Assembly: GCA_949295115.1 (NCBI GenBank)
Contig: CASFJU010000002.1
Location: forward strand, 1 to 64,000
Length of the DNA: 64,000 bases
Origin: an uncultured Phascolarctobacterium sp.
Lineage (GTDB): Bacteria; Bacillota; Negativicutes; Acidaminococcales; Acidaminococcaceae
Reading direction: 5' to 3'
Below, piece by piece: positions 1 to 8,317 of this stretch; within the stretch, counting starts at the first letter, position 1; the number at the start of each line of letters is the position of its first letter. The position numbers were made by a program, and so were the translations under genes. The notes beneath the pieces were generated by a model. That model did no database searches, was not told the origin of the DNA, and worked only from the letters and a program-made list of their open reading frames with translations.

Positions 1-24
1 CCAGGATCAAACTCTCCAATATAC
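1..24 (-). rRNA. 16S rRNA gene, first bases only
   Basis: The first bases are the reverse complement of the universal 16S 5' segment GAGTTTGATCCTGG. The gene therefore runs leftward out of the window and only its first ~20-25 bases are present. The exact mature 5' end is estimated from the E. coli alignment of this segment. An excellent promoter lies about 165 bp upstream. Confidence 0.9.
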
Positions 25-186
25 CTTATTGAAGAACCGATTGGCTCTTAATTATTTAATCCAGAATTTTGTTTGTTTTGGCTCGTTTCCTTTCCGCTTT
101 CGCTTTAAGGAAACTCGCCCGCACATTCGCTTTTACTTGGTTCTTGTTCAGTTTTCAAGGTGCTGCCGTTTTCCGGCGACTTGTAT

Positions 187-215
187 AGTTTATTACACTT
201 TTTCAGGTTTGTCAA
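187..215 (-). promoter_or_regulatory. rRNA operon promoter
   Basis: On the minus strand TTGACA (210-215) is followed after exactly 17 bp by TAAACT (187-192). An A/T-rich stretch resembling an UP element lies just upstream (216-250). Position and strength fit a promoter for the 16S gene at 1-24; the ~165-nt transcribed spacer has no coding potential that I can support. Confidence 0.85.
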
Positions 216-307
216 GCGCTTTTTTAATTTCTTTTGAAAAATTTTCAGGCGTTTGTTAAATCTAAGTTATGCAATAGACTGTATTAAGTATGATAGCAGA
301 TTTTACC

Positions 308-350
308 GCAAAAAGCAAGAGGTTTGCAGCAAAAATTTTGCAAACCTCTT
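308..350 (-). terminator. terminator after scfB
   Basis: A 12-bp perfect stem (arms 317-328 and 339-350, AAGAGGTTTGCA) with a 10-nt loop is followed on the minus strand by a short U-run. It sits 13 bp after the scfB stop and separates it from the rRNA promoter. Confidence 0.85.
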
Positions 351-363
351 ATACTTTTTATTG

Positions 364-1764
364 TTATTCGGTTTCAAATTTAAAATTGGTGATATGCGGA
401 CGGTTATCCTCGCCCTGCTGCGCTTCGGCAGTTAAAATTGCCTGCAGAATAATGGCACATTCAAGGCGTTTTTTCTGCAATTTGCAGCCGTATTCATACG
501 GAATGGTAATATCGCCGTTAATTAAATCCGCATTGGCGTGGCAGCCGCCGCTGCAGAAGAACCTTGCCCAGCATTCACGGCAGGCGGGTTTCGTCATAAC
601 ATGGGTATGGCGGAACTTCTGTACCAACTCCGGTTTAATAACACCGGTATCCAGCGTGCCCAGTTTATACTGCTCGCGCCCTACAAACTGGTGGCAGGGG
701 TAAATATCGCCCTCCGGCGTGATGGCAAAATATTCGTGCCCAGCGCCGCAGCCTGCCAGCCTTTTGGCAACGCACGGGCCGTTATCCAGCGCCACGTTGA
801 AGTGGAAGAAGTCAAACGGATCGCCTTCGTGGCGTTTTTGCAGGTATGCGCGCGCCAGCTTGTCGTATTCTTCGTAAAGAACAGGCAAATCTTCTTCGGT
901 CAGCACATAGGGTTCATCAGTTCCGACAACCGGCTCCACGGAAATTTCCTTGCCGATTTTCGTCATATCCAGCGTATCCTCGCAGAAATGCGTGTTGTAA
1001 TGCGTATAGGTGCCGCGCAGATAGTAATTTTTGCCGTTGCGGCTTTCGATTACTTTTTTAAATCCGCGCACAGCGGCATCGTAGCTTCCGGTATGGTTCG
1101 GGAACGGACGCATTCTGTCGTGCGTTTCCTTTTTGCCGTCAAGGCTTAAAACCAGCATTACGCGGTTATCGTTTAAAAATTTAATGTTGTCGTCGTTAAG
1201 CAGCGTGCCGTTGGTAGTCAGCGTCAGCTTGATGTTTTTGCCGGTTTCTTTTTCGCGGCGGCGCACATAGTTGATAACGTGCTCTACCACAGGCCAGTTC
1301 ATCAGCGGCTCACCGCCGAACAAATCCAGTTCCAGATTGTGGCGTTTTTTGCTGCCGGTGATGGCAAATTCAACCGCTTTTTCGGCAACTTCCTTGCTCA
1401 TCAGCGCGCGGCAGCCGCCAAAATCGCCGGTGCCGGCAAAGCAGTAGCCGCAGCGCAGGTTGCAGTCGTGCGCGATATGCAGGCAAAGGGATTTTAATAC
1501 CGGCGTTTCGCTGAAGGTAGGCGGTACTTCAAATTCGGGGCTGAACAAAAGCCCTTCGTTTTTCAGTTCCGTCAGTTCTTCCACAGCTTCACGCAGTTCG
1601 GCTTCGTCGTAACGGTCTTTCATGGCAGCGATTGCTTCTTCGCCGTTATCGCCGTTAAAAACATCCAGCAGGTCGTAAATCAAATCGTCCACCAAATGCA
1701 CCGCGCCGCTGTTAACGTCCAGCACAGCCTTGTAATCGTCAAGGCGCATTTTATGTATCAGCAT
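364..1764 (-). CDS. scfB: SCIFF peptide maturase, radical SAM/SPASM
   Basis: Radical SAM enzyme expected to form a thioether cross-link in the six-cysteine SCIFF precursor encoded just upstream. The 466-residue protein has the CxxxCxxC cluster at C101, C105 and C108, and a Cys-rich SPASM region towards the C-terminus (GPCVAKRLAGCGAG, then CRECWARFFCSGGC and a final YGC) for auxiliary Fe-S clusters. The N-terminal ~90 residues resemble the peptide-recognition (RRE-like) domain of this family. The start at 1764 is preferred over the upstream in-frame ATG because AAAGGTGG lies 7 nt before it. Family identity rests on motifs plus the scfA neighbour; the product's role (ranthipeptide, possibly signalling) is inferred from relatives. 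Confidence 0.93.
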   Translation of the reverse strand: MLIHKMRLDDYKAVLDVNSGAVHLVDDLIYDLLDVFNGDNGEEAIAAMKDRYDEAELREAVEELTELKNEGLLFSPEFEVPPTFSETPVLKSLCLHIAHDCNLRCGYCFAGTGDFGGCRALMSKEVAEKAVEFAITGSKKRHNLELDLFGGEPLMNWPVVEHVINYVRRREKETGKNIKLTLTTNGTLLNDDNIKFLNDNRVMLVLSLDGKKETHDRMRPFPNHTGSYDAAVRGFKKVIESRNGKNYYLRGTYTHYNTHFCEDTLDMTKIGKEISVEPVVGTDEPYVLTEEDLPVLYEEYDKLARAYLQKRHEGDPFDFFHFNVALDNGPCVAKRLAGCGAGHEYFAITPEGDIYPCHQFVGREQYKLGTLDTGVIKPELVQKFRHTHVMTKPACRECWARFFCSGGCHANADLINGDITIPYEYGCKLQKKRLECAIILQAILTAEAQQGEDNRPHITNFKFETE

Positions 1765-1790
1765 CAAATTCCACCTTTCAAAGCATAAAA

Positions 1791-1815
1791 CAGCCCCCTG
1801 CAAAACAGGGAGCTG
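1791..1815 (-). terminator. hairpin between scfA and scfB
   Basis: The 82-bp scfA-scfB spacer contains a 10-bp stem (CAGCTCCCTG / CAGGGGGCTG, one G-U pair) with a 5-nt loop and a short UUUUAU tail. This looks like a leaky intrinsic terminator that would give more precursor peptide message than maturase message. Confidence 0.6.
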
Positions 1816-1846
1816 TAAAAGTTTTGCTTAAATTATCCCAAAAGGA

Positions 1847-1990
1847 TTATTTGTGTTCGCAAACCTGGTTGCCAACGGTGCAGGAAGTTTTGCATGCAGA
1901 CTGGCAGGATGCCGGGCATTCGCCGCAGCCGCCGGTTCTTAAGGTTTTGTTGAGCATTGCTTTATTTACGGTAGTAATGTGTTTTTTCAT
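1847..1990 (-). CDS. scfA: SCIFF ranthipeptide precursor
   Basis: A 47-residue peptide with exactly six cysteines (C22, C25, C29, C33, C37, C44) in the pattern CGEC-x3-C-x3-C-x3-C-x6-C, the hallmark of the 'six cysteines in forty-five residues' family. The core CQSACKTSCTVGNQ matches known members closely. In characterised homologues a Cys attacks a Thr five residues downstream; here C33 and T38 have that spacing. A perfect GGAGG precedes the ATG, and a good promoter lies at 2024-2052. It is the substrate of ScfB, encoded 82 bp downstream. Confidence 0.93.
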   Translation of the reverse strand: MKKHITTVNKAMLNKTLRTGGCGECPASCQSACKTSCTVGNQVCEHK

Positions 1991-2023
1991 CGTTCATTCC
2001 TCCAAAAAATCATTATTTATTTT

Positions 2024-2052
2024 ATTGTACCGTGTTTTGCGCAAATCCGCAA
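2024..2052 (-). promoter_or_regulatory. scfA promoter
   Basis: TTGCGG (2047-2052), a 17-bp spacer and TACAAT (2024-2029) on the minus strand, about 30 bp before the scfA start codon. The -35 box nearly abuts the stop of the deacetylase gene upstream. Confidence 0.65.
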
Positions 2053-2058
2053 GCCTTA

Positions 2059-2889
2059 TCAGTAAAAAAACAGGCTGCCGAACACTACGCTTTTTAAATA
2101 ACCCAAAAGATACGAGCGTTCCAGCTTATCGGCAAAGGCTTTTTCGTCCATGTCGCCCTTAACAATTACGCGCCCGATTTCCATCGGATGGTTCAGCACC
2201 CAGTTTTTATCAACGGCGCCGTTTTTGCCAGTAACGGCATAATTGTAGCCGTATTTTTGGGAAGCGGCAATGACTTCATCGTCGTACTGGCCGTTGGGAT
2301 AGGAAAGCAAATGCACGTAGTACATATCAAACTCTTTTTTCAAAAAGAATTTGGAACTTGAAAGCTCCCACGCAAAATATTTGGGGTCGATATCCGTCAG
2401 AATGTGGTGGTTGATAGTGTGCGAACCCAAATCGTTGCCCGCGCGGATTAAATCCATAATTTCATCGTGCCCCATGTAGTTGGGCTTGCCGATTTTAGAC
2501 TGCACAATAAAAAACGAAGCGTTGGCGCCGTATTTTTGCAGCAGCGGGAACACGTTGGTGTAATTATCCATGTAGCCGTCGTCAAAGGTCAGCACCACAG
2601 CCTTGCCCAAATCCTCGTTATTTTTAAAACCGGCAATCATTTGCTCCATGCTTATCATGCGGTAGCCGTTTTTTTGCAGGTAGGCAAGCTGCTGTTCAAA
2701 AGCGTCTTTATCTATAATTATTTCCGCAGGCCAGTCGCTGCTGCCGCCGACGGAATGGTATTCCAGCACCGGCACAGCCGTTTTGCGGTATTCCGTGTAG
2801 CCGTCATAAAGCGGTTTATAAGCTGCCGCAGCGGCGATAACCAGCACCGCCAGCACAATTTTCAGCCATTTACTCTTTAGGATTTTCAT
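2059..2889 (-). CDS. membrane-anchored polysaccharide deacetylase
   Basis: A 276-residue NodB-fold (CE4) deacetylase acting outside the cytoplasmic membrane, probably on peptidoglycan or another envelope glycan. After a cytoplasmic KILKSKWLK there is one hydrophobic anchor (about residues 9-25). Catalytic motif 1 is LTFDDGY and the metal-binding motif 2 is SHTINHH. A start at 2889 is chosen because it begins directly with the Lys-rich anchor and has GGA 7 nt upstream; it overlaps the whiA stop by 20 bp, so translation is probably coupled to whiA. Substrate is not readable from sequence. Confidence 0.85.
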   Translation of the reverse strand: MKILKSKWLKIVLAVLVIAAAAAYKPLYDGYTEYRKTAVPVLEYHSVGGSSDWPAEIIIDKDAFEQQLAYLQKNGYRMISMEQMIAGFKNNEDLGKAVVLTFDDGYMDNYTNVFPLLQKYGANASFFIVQSKIGKPNYMGHDEIMDLIRAGNDLGSHTINHHILTDIDPKYFAWELSSSKFFLKKEFDMYYVHLLSYPNGQYDDEVIAASQKYGYNYAVTGKNGAVDKNWVLNHPMEIGRVIVKGDMDEKAFADKLERSYLLGYLKSVVFGSLFFY

Positions 2890-3817
2890 TGATTTCCAGT
2901 CCCATTTCCTTTGCAATCTGCTGTAATTTTTTCAGCCTGTGGTTAAGGCCGGATTTGGTTATTTTGCCGCTCATAATGCGCGCCAGCTCCGCCAGCGAAG
3001 CGTCCGGATGTTCCAGGCGCAGCTCCGCCGTTTCGCGCAGCACAACGGGCAGCCTGCCGAAATAACCGATTTTTTCCAGATAACGGATACTTTCAAGCTG
3101 TTCCACCGCTGCCTGCACCACCTTGTTTAAATTGGCGGTTTCGCAGTTTACCACGCGGTTTACGTTGTTGCGCATTTCTTTAACAATACGCACGTTTTCA
3201 AACTCCATCAGCGCATTGTGCGCGCCGATAACGGACAGAAAATCCGTAATGGAGTTGCCTTCTTTCATATAAACAATAAAATCGTTTTTGCGGTCGGTAA
3301 TTTTTGCGGGCAGCGAAAAGCCGTGCAGCACCTTAACGATACTTTTGGCAAGCTCCTCGTTTTCCGTCACCAGTTCCAGATGATAATCGCTGGAAGGCTT
3401 GCTTACCGAGCCGCCAGCCATAAACACGCCGCGCAGAAACGCACGGCGGCAGCAGGATTTTGCCAGCAGTTTGTGCCGTTCCGCAGCGTCGCTGTAAGGC
3501 AAAAGCTGCAATTCATGCAGAGCCTTGCCAGCTTCTTTGGAAGGGATAACGCGCACCTGATAGCGGTTGTTCTTTTTTAAACGGCGCGAGCGGGTGACGA
3601 GCACCTCCGTCTGCACGTTGTAGTTGGTTTTAAGCATTTGCAGCATGCGGCGTGCCAAAGCGGCGTTTTCCGTGGAAAAATTAATGCCCATGTTGCGCCC
3701 CTGCAATATAACCGCGCCGCTCATGCGCAAAAGCCCTAAAAGCTCTGCCTTTTCGCAGCATTTTTTCTGTGATTCTATTCTTGCGAGTTCATTTTTGACT
3801 TCGTTTGAAAATGACAT
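2870..3817 (-). CDS. whiA: WhiA DNA-binding regulator
   Basis: A 315-residue WhiA homologue: N-terminal LAGLIDADG-like fold (two repeats spanning about residues 20-200) and a C-terminal helix-turn-helix (LAELARIMSGKITKSGLNHR). WhiA occurs across Gram-positive-type bacteria, where it influences cell division and chromosome handling. It is the third gene of the conserved rapZ-yvcK-whiA cluster, 3 bp after yvcK. Confidence 0.95.
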   Translation of the reverse strand: MSFSNEVKNELARIESQKKCCEKAELLGLLRMSGAVILQGRNMGINFSTENAALARRMLQMLKTNYNVQTEVLVTRSRRLKKNNRYQVRVIPSKEAGKALHELQLLPYSDAAERHKLLAKSCCRRAFLRGVFMAGGSVSKPSSDYHLELVTENEELAKSIVKVLHGFSLPAKITDRKNDFIVYMKEGNSITDFLSVIGAHNALMEFENVRIVKEMRNNVNRVVNCETANLNKVVQAAVEQLESIRYLEKIGYFGRLPVVLRETAELRLEHPDASLAELARIMSGKITKSGLNHRLKKLQQIAKEMGLEINENPKE

Positions 3818-3820
3818 TGC

Positions 3821-5194
3821 TTACCCTTCTGCCGAAGATTTATTTTTCAGCTTGCGCATACTCTGGCGCATAAAAAAGTAGTCGAAAAAGCGGAAGCCCT
3901 TGCCGAACAGCCGCAGCCTGTAAATAAGCGAAATAACCGCCTGCGCCAGCTTCTGCGGGTTGTGGCGCACCAAATCCTTGTTGCTGATAAGGCTTTTTGG
4001 CACAACCTTAATGCCAAGGCGTTCAATCTTTTTAATATCCGGCGTAACCGGGATAGAACCTTTAAGCTGATACTGCGCCAGCTGCGTTTCCGTTACGTTC
4101 TGGTCGTTGACGATGACGTAATCAAGGAACTGCGCACCCGCGTGGGTAATCAGCGCCTGCACATGTTCAAACGCGCCGTAGCCGTCGGTTTCGCCCGGCT
4201 GCGTCATAACATTGCAGACGTAAATTTTAACGGCGTCGCTGCGCAGTACCGCCTCGCGGATACCGTCCACCATCAGGTTGGGGATAACGCTGGTGTACAG
4301 GCTGCCAGGGCCTAAAATCAAAACGTCGGCCTTCATAATCGCTTCAACCGCGCTGTCCGTTGCCTGCACGTCGGCAGGTTCAACACTGACGCGGCGGATG
4401 CGTTTATGCGCCTTCGGTATTTCCGATTCGCCTTCAATAAAAGTGCCGTCCGTCATCTCCGCCTTTAAGCGGATATCGCTGAGCGTGGACGGAATAACAT
4501 TACCGCGCACGTTCAGAATCTGGCTTGTTGCCGCAAGGCCCGCTTCCATGCTGCCTTCGGCTTCCGCCATGGCGGCGATGAAAAGATTGCCGAAATTATG
4601 ACCTGCCAGCGGCGAACCGTCGTTAAAACGGAACTGCATAATGCGTTCCATCAAAGGCTCGCGGTCGGCCAGCGCAACAAGGCAGTTGCGCAAATCGCCC
4701 GGCGGGATGATGCCCATTTCCTTGCGCAGACGCCCGGACGAACCGCCGTCATCGGCAACCGTAACAACTGCGTTGCAGTTGCTTGTAATATACTTCATGC
4801 CGCGCAGAAGCGTAGAAAGCCCCGTGCCGCCGCCGATAACGGTAATGGCAGGGCCGCGCCCCAGTTTACGCTGCGTAAAAATCTTTTCCATCAGCGACGA
4901 ATTATTGTCCGGCAGCACCGCTTCCACAACGGAACGGATAACGCGGCGCGTAGCGTAAACCATAACAAAGCCGCCAACACACAAAAACAAAAAGCCGCCC
5001 AGCATCGAAACCGTGTTGGAATACTTGCCGGTGGTTAAATAAGTCATGCGGAACATCAATTCTTCCACATAACCCATGAACTGATAATTAAAAAATAGTG
5101 CCAGCCCAAGTGCGCAGCATAAAACGCCCACTGTAAAAAGCAGCAGCCAGCGTTTTAAATTCATGCCCGGGCAAAGCCAGCTAATCCAGCCCAT
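3821..5194 (-). CDS. yvcK: YvcK family gluconeogenesis/morphogenesis factor
   Basis: A 457-residue member of the CofD/YvcK family. The N-terminal ~85 residues form two membrane segments (around 15-33 and 65-82), an extension not found in the shorter B. subtilis protein. The soluble domain begins with the nucleotide-sugar-binding GGGTGLSTLLRGMK and VADDGGSSGRLR motifs. YvcK binds UDP-GlcNAc in B. subtilis and supports growth on gluconeogenic carbon and cell shape. A strong AAAGGAGG precedes the ATG. It lies 12 bp after rapZ. Confidence 0.93.
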   Translation of the reverse strand: MGWISWLCPGMNLKRWLLLFTVGVLCCALGLALFFNYQFMGYVEELMFRMTYLTTGKYSNTVSMLGGFLFLCVGGFVMVYATRRVIRSVVEAVLPDNNSSLMEKIFTQRKLGRGPAITVIGGGTGLSTLLRGMKYITSNCNAVVTVADDGGSSGRLRKEMGIIPPGDLRNCLVALADREPLMERIMQFRFNDGSPLAGHNFGNLFIAAMAEAEGSMEAGLAATSQILNVRGNVIPSTLSDIRLKAEMTDGTFIEGESEIPKAHKRIRRVSVEPADVQATDSAVEAIMKADVLILGPGSLYTSVIPNLMVDGIREAVLRSDAVKIYVCNVMTQPGETDGYGAFEHVQALITHAGAQFLDYVIVNDQNVTETQLAQYQLKGSIPVTPDIKKIERLGIKVVPKSLISNKDLVRHNPQKLAQAVISLIYRLRLFGKGFRFFDYFFMRQSMRKLKNKSSAEG

Positions 5195-5206
5195 AAGCTG
5201 CCTCCT

Positions 5207-6076
5207 TTAACGGTTTTTAAGCCTTAAATCGCGGTGGCTTAACAGAACTTTGTAGCCTTCCTTACGCAAAAACGCAGCAATCCGGTTTGCTACATACACG
5301 CTGCGGTGCTGGCCGCCCGTGCAGCCCACGCTGATAACCAGCTGGCTTTTGCCTTCCGCCACGTACTGCGGCAAAAGCATTTCCAAAAGTTCTTCTTCCT
5401 TGGATAAAAACTGCTGCGTCTGCGGATAACGCTCGATAAACTGCGCCACGGCATCATCGTTGCCGGTCAGCATGCGCAGGTCGTCCTCATAAAACGGGTT
5501 CGGCAAAAAACGCACATCCAAAACCATGTCGCTATCCAGCGGCAGGCCGTGCTTAAAGCCGAAGGACTGCACCGTTACCGACATCTGTTCGCTGCTGCCG
5601 CTTACGCAGAACAGCTCGCGGATTTTGTTTTTCAGCGCATCGGCGCGCATATCCGTCGTGTCGATAATATAGGTTGCCCTGTCCTTGATTTTTTGCAGGC
5701 TATTGCGCTCGTAGGCAATGCTCTCGCTTAAAGTGCGTCCCTGCCCCAGCGGGTGACGGCGGCGCGTTTCTTTATAACGGCGGATAAGCACCGCGTCCGA
5801 AGCATCTAGGAACAGCACCTCGTAAGCATAGCCGTTCAGGCGCAGTTCGTCCAGCACCTCTGCCAGCTTGTCAAAAAAGCGCCCGCCGCGGATATCGACG
5901 ACAATCGCCGTGTTGCGCGGCGCAGATGCCTGGCGCGAAAGCTCCGCAAATTTGGTAATCAGCGCCGGTGGCATATTATCGACGCAAAAATAGTTCATGT
6001 CCTCCAGCGTGCGGATAGCCTGTGTTTTGCCCGCGCCGGACATGCCGGTTATTATTAAAAATTTAGATTCTTCCAT
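5207..6076 (-). CDS. rapZ: RapZ/YvcJ RNase adapter-type P-loop protein
   Basis: A 289-residue homologue with Walker A GMSGAGKT (residues 11-18), the conserved DNMPP segment and the C-terminal SVGCTGGQHRSVY motif. In E. coli RapZ controls GlmZ decay and GlcN6P synthesis; in Firmicutes YvcJ is a nucleotide-binding protein of less clear function. The start at 6076 (MEESKF) is preferred because the protein aligns from there; an ATG two codons upstream is also possible. First gene of the cluster, behind a promoter at 6117-6122. Confidence 0.92.
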   Translation of the reverse strand: MEESKFLIITGMSGAGKTQAIRTLEDMNYFCVDNMPPALITKFAELSRQASAPRNTAIVVDIRGGRFFDKLAEVLDELRLNGYAYEVLFLDASDAVLIRRYKETRRRHPLGQGRTLSESIAYERNSLQKIKDRATYIIDTTDMRADALKNKIRELFCVSGSSEQMSVTVQSFGFKHGLPLDSDMVLDVRFLPNPFYEDDLRMLTGNDDAVAQFIERYPQTQQFLSKEEELLEMLLPQYVAEGKSQLVISVGCTGGQHRSVYVANRIAAFLRKEGYKVLLSHRDLRLKNR

Positions 6077-6116
6077 AATCATCACCGCCAAAACTGCTGT
6101 GTTTTGTATTAGTAAT

Positions 6117-6122
6117 ATTATA
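6117..6122 (-). promoter_or_regulatory. rapZ cluster promoter (extended -10)
   Basis: TGTTATAAT on the minus strand is an extended -10 box. The -35 region is poor (TTGCAA at 19 bp spacing). About 40 bp upstream of the rapZ start. Confidence 0.5.
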
Positions 6123-6146
6123 ACACAAGCCTGCAACAAAATTGCA

Positions 6147-6174
6147 AAAATAAAAAGCGCCCACAGCGGGGCGC
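6147..6174 (-). terminator. terminator of the biotin operon
   Basis: GCGCCCC / GGGCGC stem (6157-6174) followed on the minus strand by TTTTTATTTT. It lies just after the bioA stop. Confidence 0.85.
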
Positions 6175-6190
6175 CGAAATGGAGGCAAAA

Positions 6191-7582
6191 TTAAAATGCA
6201 CAGGGGTCGGAAAATTCTGTTTTACTTCCGGATTCAATTTCCGCAAACACTTCCAGCATTGCCTGCTCCAACCTGCCGAGCATGGCTTCAATCTCAGCTG
6301 CCGTACCGGCAAGCGGCGGCATAAAGATAATGACATCGCCGATGTTTCGCACAATTAATCCGTATTTGCGTGCTGTCTGGCAAATACCACCGGCAATCAA
6401 CAGCCCCGGTTTAAACGGTATTTTCCTTTCCTTATCGTACATCAGCTCTATGCCCGCAAGCATACCGCACTGGCGCGCATCGCCGACGTAACGCATTTTG
6501 TTAAAACGCTTCATGTATTTTTCTATAACTGCCATCTTGGGCGGCAAACCGGCAATAACATCGTCTTTGGCAAAAATTTCCAGTCCGGCTAACCCTGCCG
6601 CGCACGCCAGAGGATTACCCGTATAGCTGTGTCCGTGATAAAAAGTTTTATATTCGTCCGGTTCGCCTAAAAAGGCATTGTAAATTTCGTCCGTCACCAT
6701 TGTTGCGCCAAGCGGCAGATAACCGCCGGTAATGCCTTTGGACAGGCACATCATATCAGGCAGCACTCCTTCGTGCTCGCAGGCGAACATTTTGCCGGTA
6801 CGCCCAAAACCGGTTGCTACTTCATCAACAATTAACAGTACATTATATTTTTTCGTCAAATCACGTACGCCTTTAATATAACCCTTCGGTTGCATAAGCA
6901 TGCCTGCTGCCGCCTGCACTAAAGGCTCGATAATCATTGCGGCAACTTTACCGGCATTCTGTGCCAGATATTCATCCAGTTCTTTTAAAAGATAATCCAA
7001 AAATTCCTGCTCGGTTTTAAAACTCAGCTTGCTGTGATAATAGGACGGACATGTCATTTTTTTAGTGCCGAACAACAGCGGCTTGTAAACCTTGTGGAAG
7101 ACATCAATGTTGCCAACGCTGACCGCACCTACCGTATCGCCGTGGTAGCTGTCGCCCAAGTTAATAAACTGCTGCTTTTCGGGTTTGCCCTTAAACTGCC
7201 AGTATTGAAAGGCAATTTTCACCGCCGCTTCTACCGCCGTAGATCCGTCGTCGCTATAAAATACCTTATTCAGCCCCTGCGGCGTAATTTCCACCAGTTT
7301 TTCCGCAAACTCTGCCGACGGCTGATTAATAAGCCCCAGCAAAGTGGAATGGGAAATTTTATCTATCTGCGCTTTGATGGCATCGTCAATTTCACGGCGG
7401 CAGTGACCGTGAATATTAACCCACAGGCTGGAAATGCCGTCATAATATTCGCGCCCTTCAGTATCATACAGCTTCACGCCGTCGCCGCGTTCAATAACCA
7501 GCTGCGGATTTTCCACCCAGCCTTTCATCTGTGTAAACGGGTGCCAGATATATTTTTTGTCAAGCTCTTCCCATTTATTCAT
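6191..7582 (-). CDS. bioA: adenosylmethionine-8-amino-7-oxononanoate transaminase
   Basis: PLP-dependent class III aminotransferase of 463 residues that makes 7,8-diaminopelargonate in biotin synthesis. Recognisable are the family N-terminus KYIWHPFTQMK, the DDGSTAVEAAVK cofactor loop, VDEVATGFGRTG and the PLP-lysine motif SKGITGG. The ATG at 7582 is chosen over longer in-frame options because GGAGG precedes it and the protein aligns from MNKWEELD. It overlaps bioD by 8 bp and is the last gene of the operon. Confidence 0.95.
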   Translation of the reverse strand: MNKWEELDKKYIWHPFTQMKGWVENPQLVIERGDGVKLYDTEGREYYDGISSLWVNIHGHCRREIDDAIKAQIDKISHSTLLGLINQPSAEFAEKLVEITPQGLNKVFYSDDGSTAVEAAVKIAFQYWQFKGKPEKQQFINLGDSYHGDTVGAVSVGNIDVFHKVYKPLLFGTKKMTCPSYYHSKLSFKTEQEFLDYLLKELDEYLAQNAGKVAAMIIEPLVQAAAGMLMQPKGYIKGVRDLTKKYNVLLIVDEVATGFGRTGKMFACEHEGVLPDMMCLSKGITGGYLPLGATMVTDEIYNAFLGEPDEYKTFYHGHSYTGNPLACAAGLAGLEIFAKDDVIAGLPPKMAVIEKYMKRFNKMRYVGDARQCGMLAGIELMYDKERKIPFKPGLLIAGGICQTARKYGLIVRNIGDVIIFMPPLAGTAAEIEAMLGRLEQAMLEVFAEIESGSKTEFSDPCAF

Positions 7583-8315
7583 TGCCGCCATCCTCCAATG
7601 CTTTATAAATACGCGCCAAATCAATGTTGGCAGCGGCAATTCTTCCTGCCTCCGCCATATCTGCACCACTCAGCAGCGCTTTATTTAAAACGGGCAGCTT
7701 GCCCAAAACAGGCAGCCCCGTAAGTCTTTCATAATAATACAAATTACTGCGCTCCAACACACCGGCATGCGTTTCATCCCAGCCATTAACAACAAAGCCA
7801 AGTACTTTCAGCCCTTCATGCTGCGCGTAATACGCGGATAATACAGCATGGTTAACATTGCCAAGCAAAGGTTTAACCACGATAATTACCGGCAAATGCA
7901 GCGCCTTAAAAAAATCTTTAACAAGATAATCGTCCGTCAGCGGCGCAGAAATACCGCCAACACCTTCCACGACAGTCACTTCGTGTTCGTTTATCATATT
8001 ATGTGCTGCCTGTTCCATTATTTTACTATCAAGCCTTATGCCAGCCAATTTGCTTGCTTCTGCCGGTGCTAACGCCGCTTCCAAAACGTAGGGCACAACT
8101 TTATCATGCTGCTCAACCGGCATACCTGCGCCTTTCATTAAAAGTTCTGCGTCCTCGCTTACAAGTTTGCCGTCTGCCCTGCGCACGCAGCCGGAAGCTG
8201 CCGGTTTAAACACGCCTGTATCGAGCCCCATCTGTTTAAAACCCGCTGCCATGCACGCACTGACTACCGTTTTGCCAAATTCCGTATCCGTTGCCGTTAT
8301 GCCTATCGCCTTCAT
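7575..8315 (-). CDS. bioD: dethiobiotin synthetase
   Basis: A 246-residue ATP-dependent carboxylase forming dethiobiotin from diaminopelargonate. The P-loop-like ITATDTEFGKTVVS is at the N-terminus, and VEGVGGISAPL is the typical second motif. The start at 8315 has AAGGATA 6 nt upstream and lies 2 bp after the bioF stop. Confidence 0.95.
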   Translation of the reverse strand: MKAIGITATDTEFGKTVVSACMAAGFKQMGLDTGVFKPAASGCVRRADGKLVSEDAELLMKGAGMPVEQHDKVVPYVLEAALAPAEASKLAGIRLDSKIMEQAAHNMINEHEVTVVEGVGGISAPLTDDYLVKDFFKALHLPVIIVVKPLLGNVNHAVLSAYYAQHEGLKVLGFVVNGWDETHAGVLERSNLYYYERLTGLPVLGKLPVLNKALLSGADMAEAGRIAAANIDLARIYKALEDGGNE

Positions 8316-8317
8316 CA

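Noticed and set aside
29-435. Small plus-strand frames before scfB
   Set aside because: They overlap the rRNA promoter, leader and scfB terminator and have no coding signature.
6118-6354. 78-residue minus-strand frame overlapping the bioA end
   Set aside because: Out-of-frame overlap with the conserved end of bioA and its terminator.
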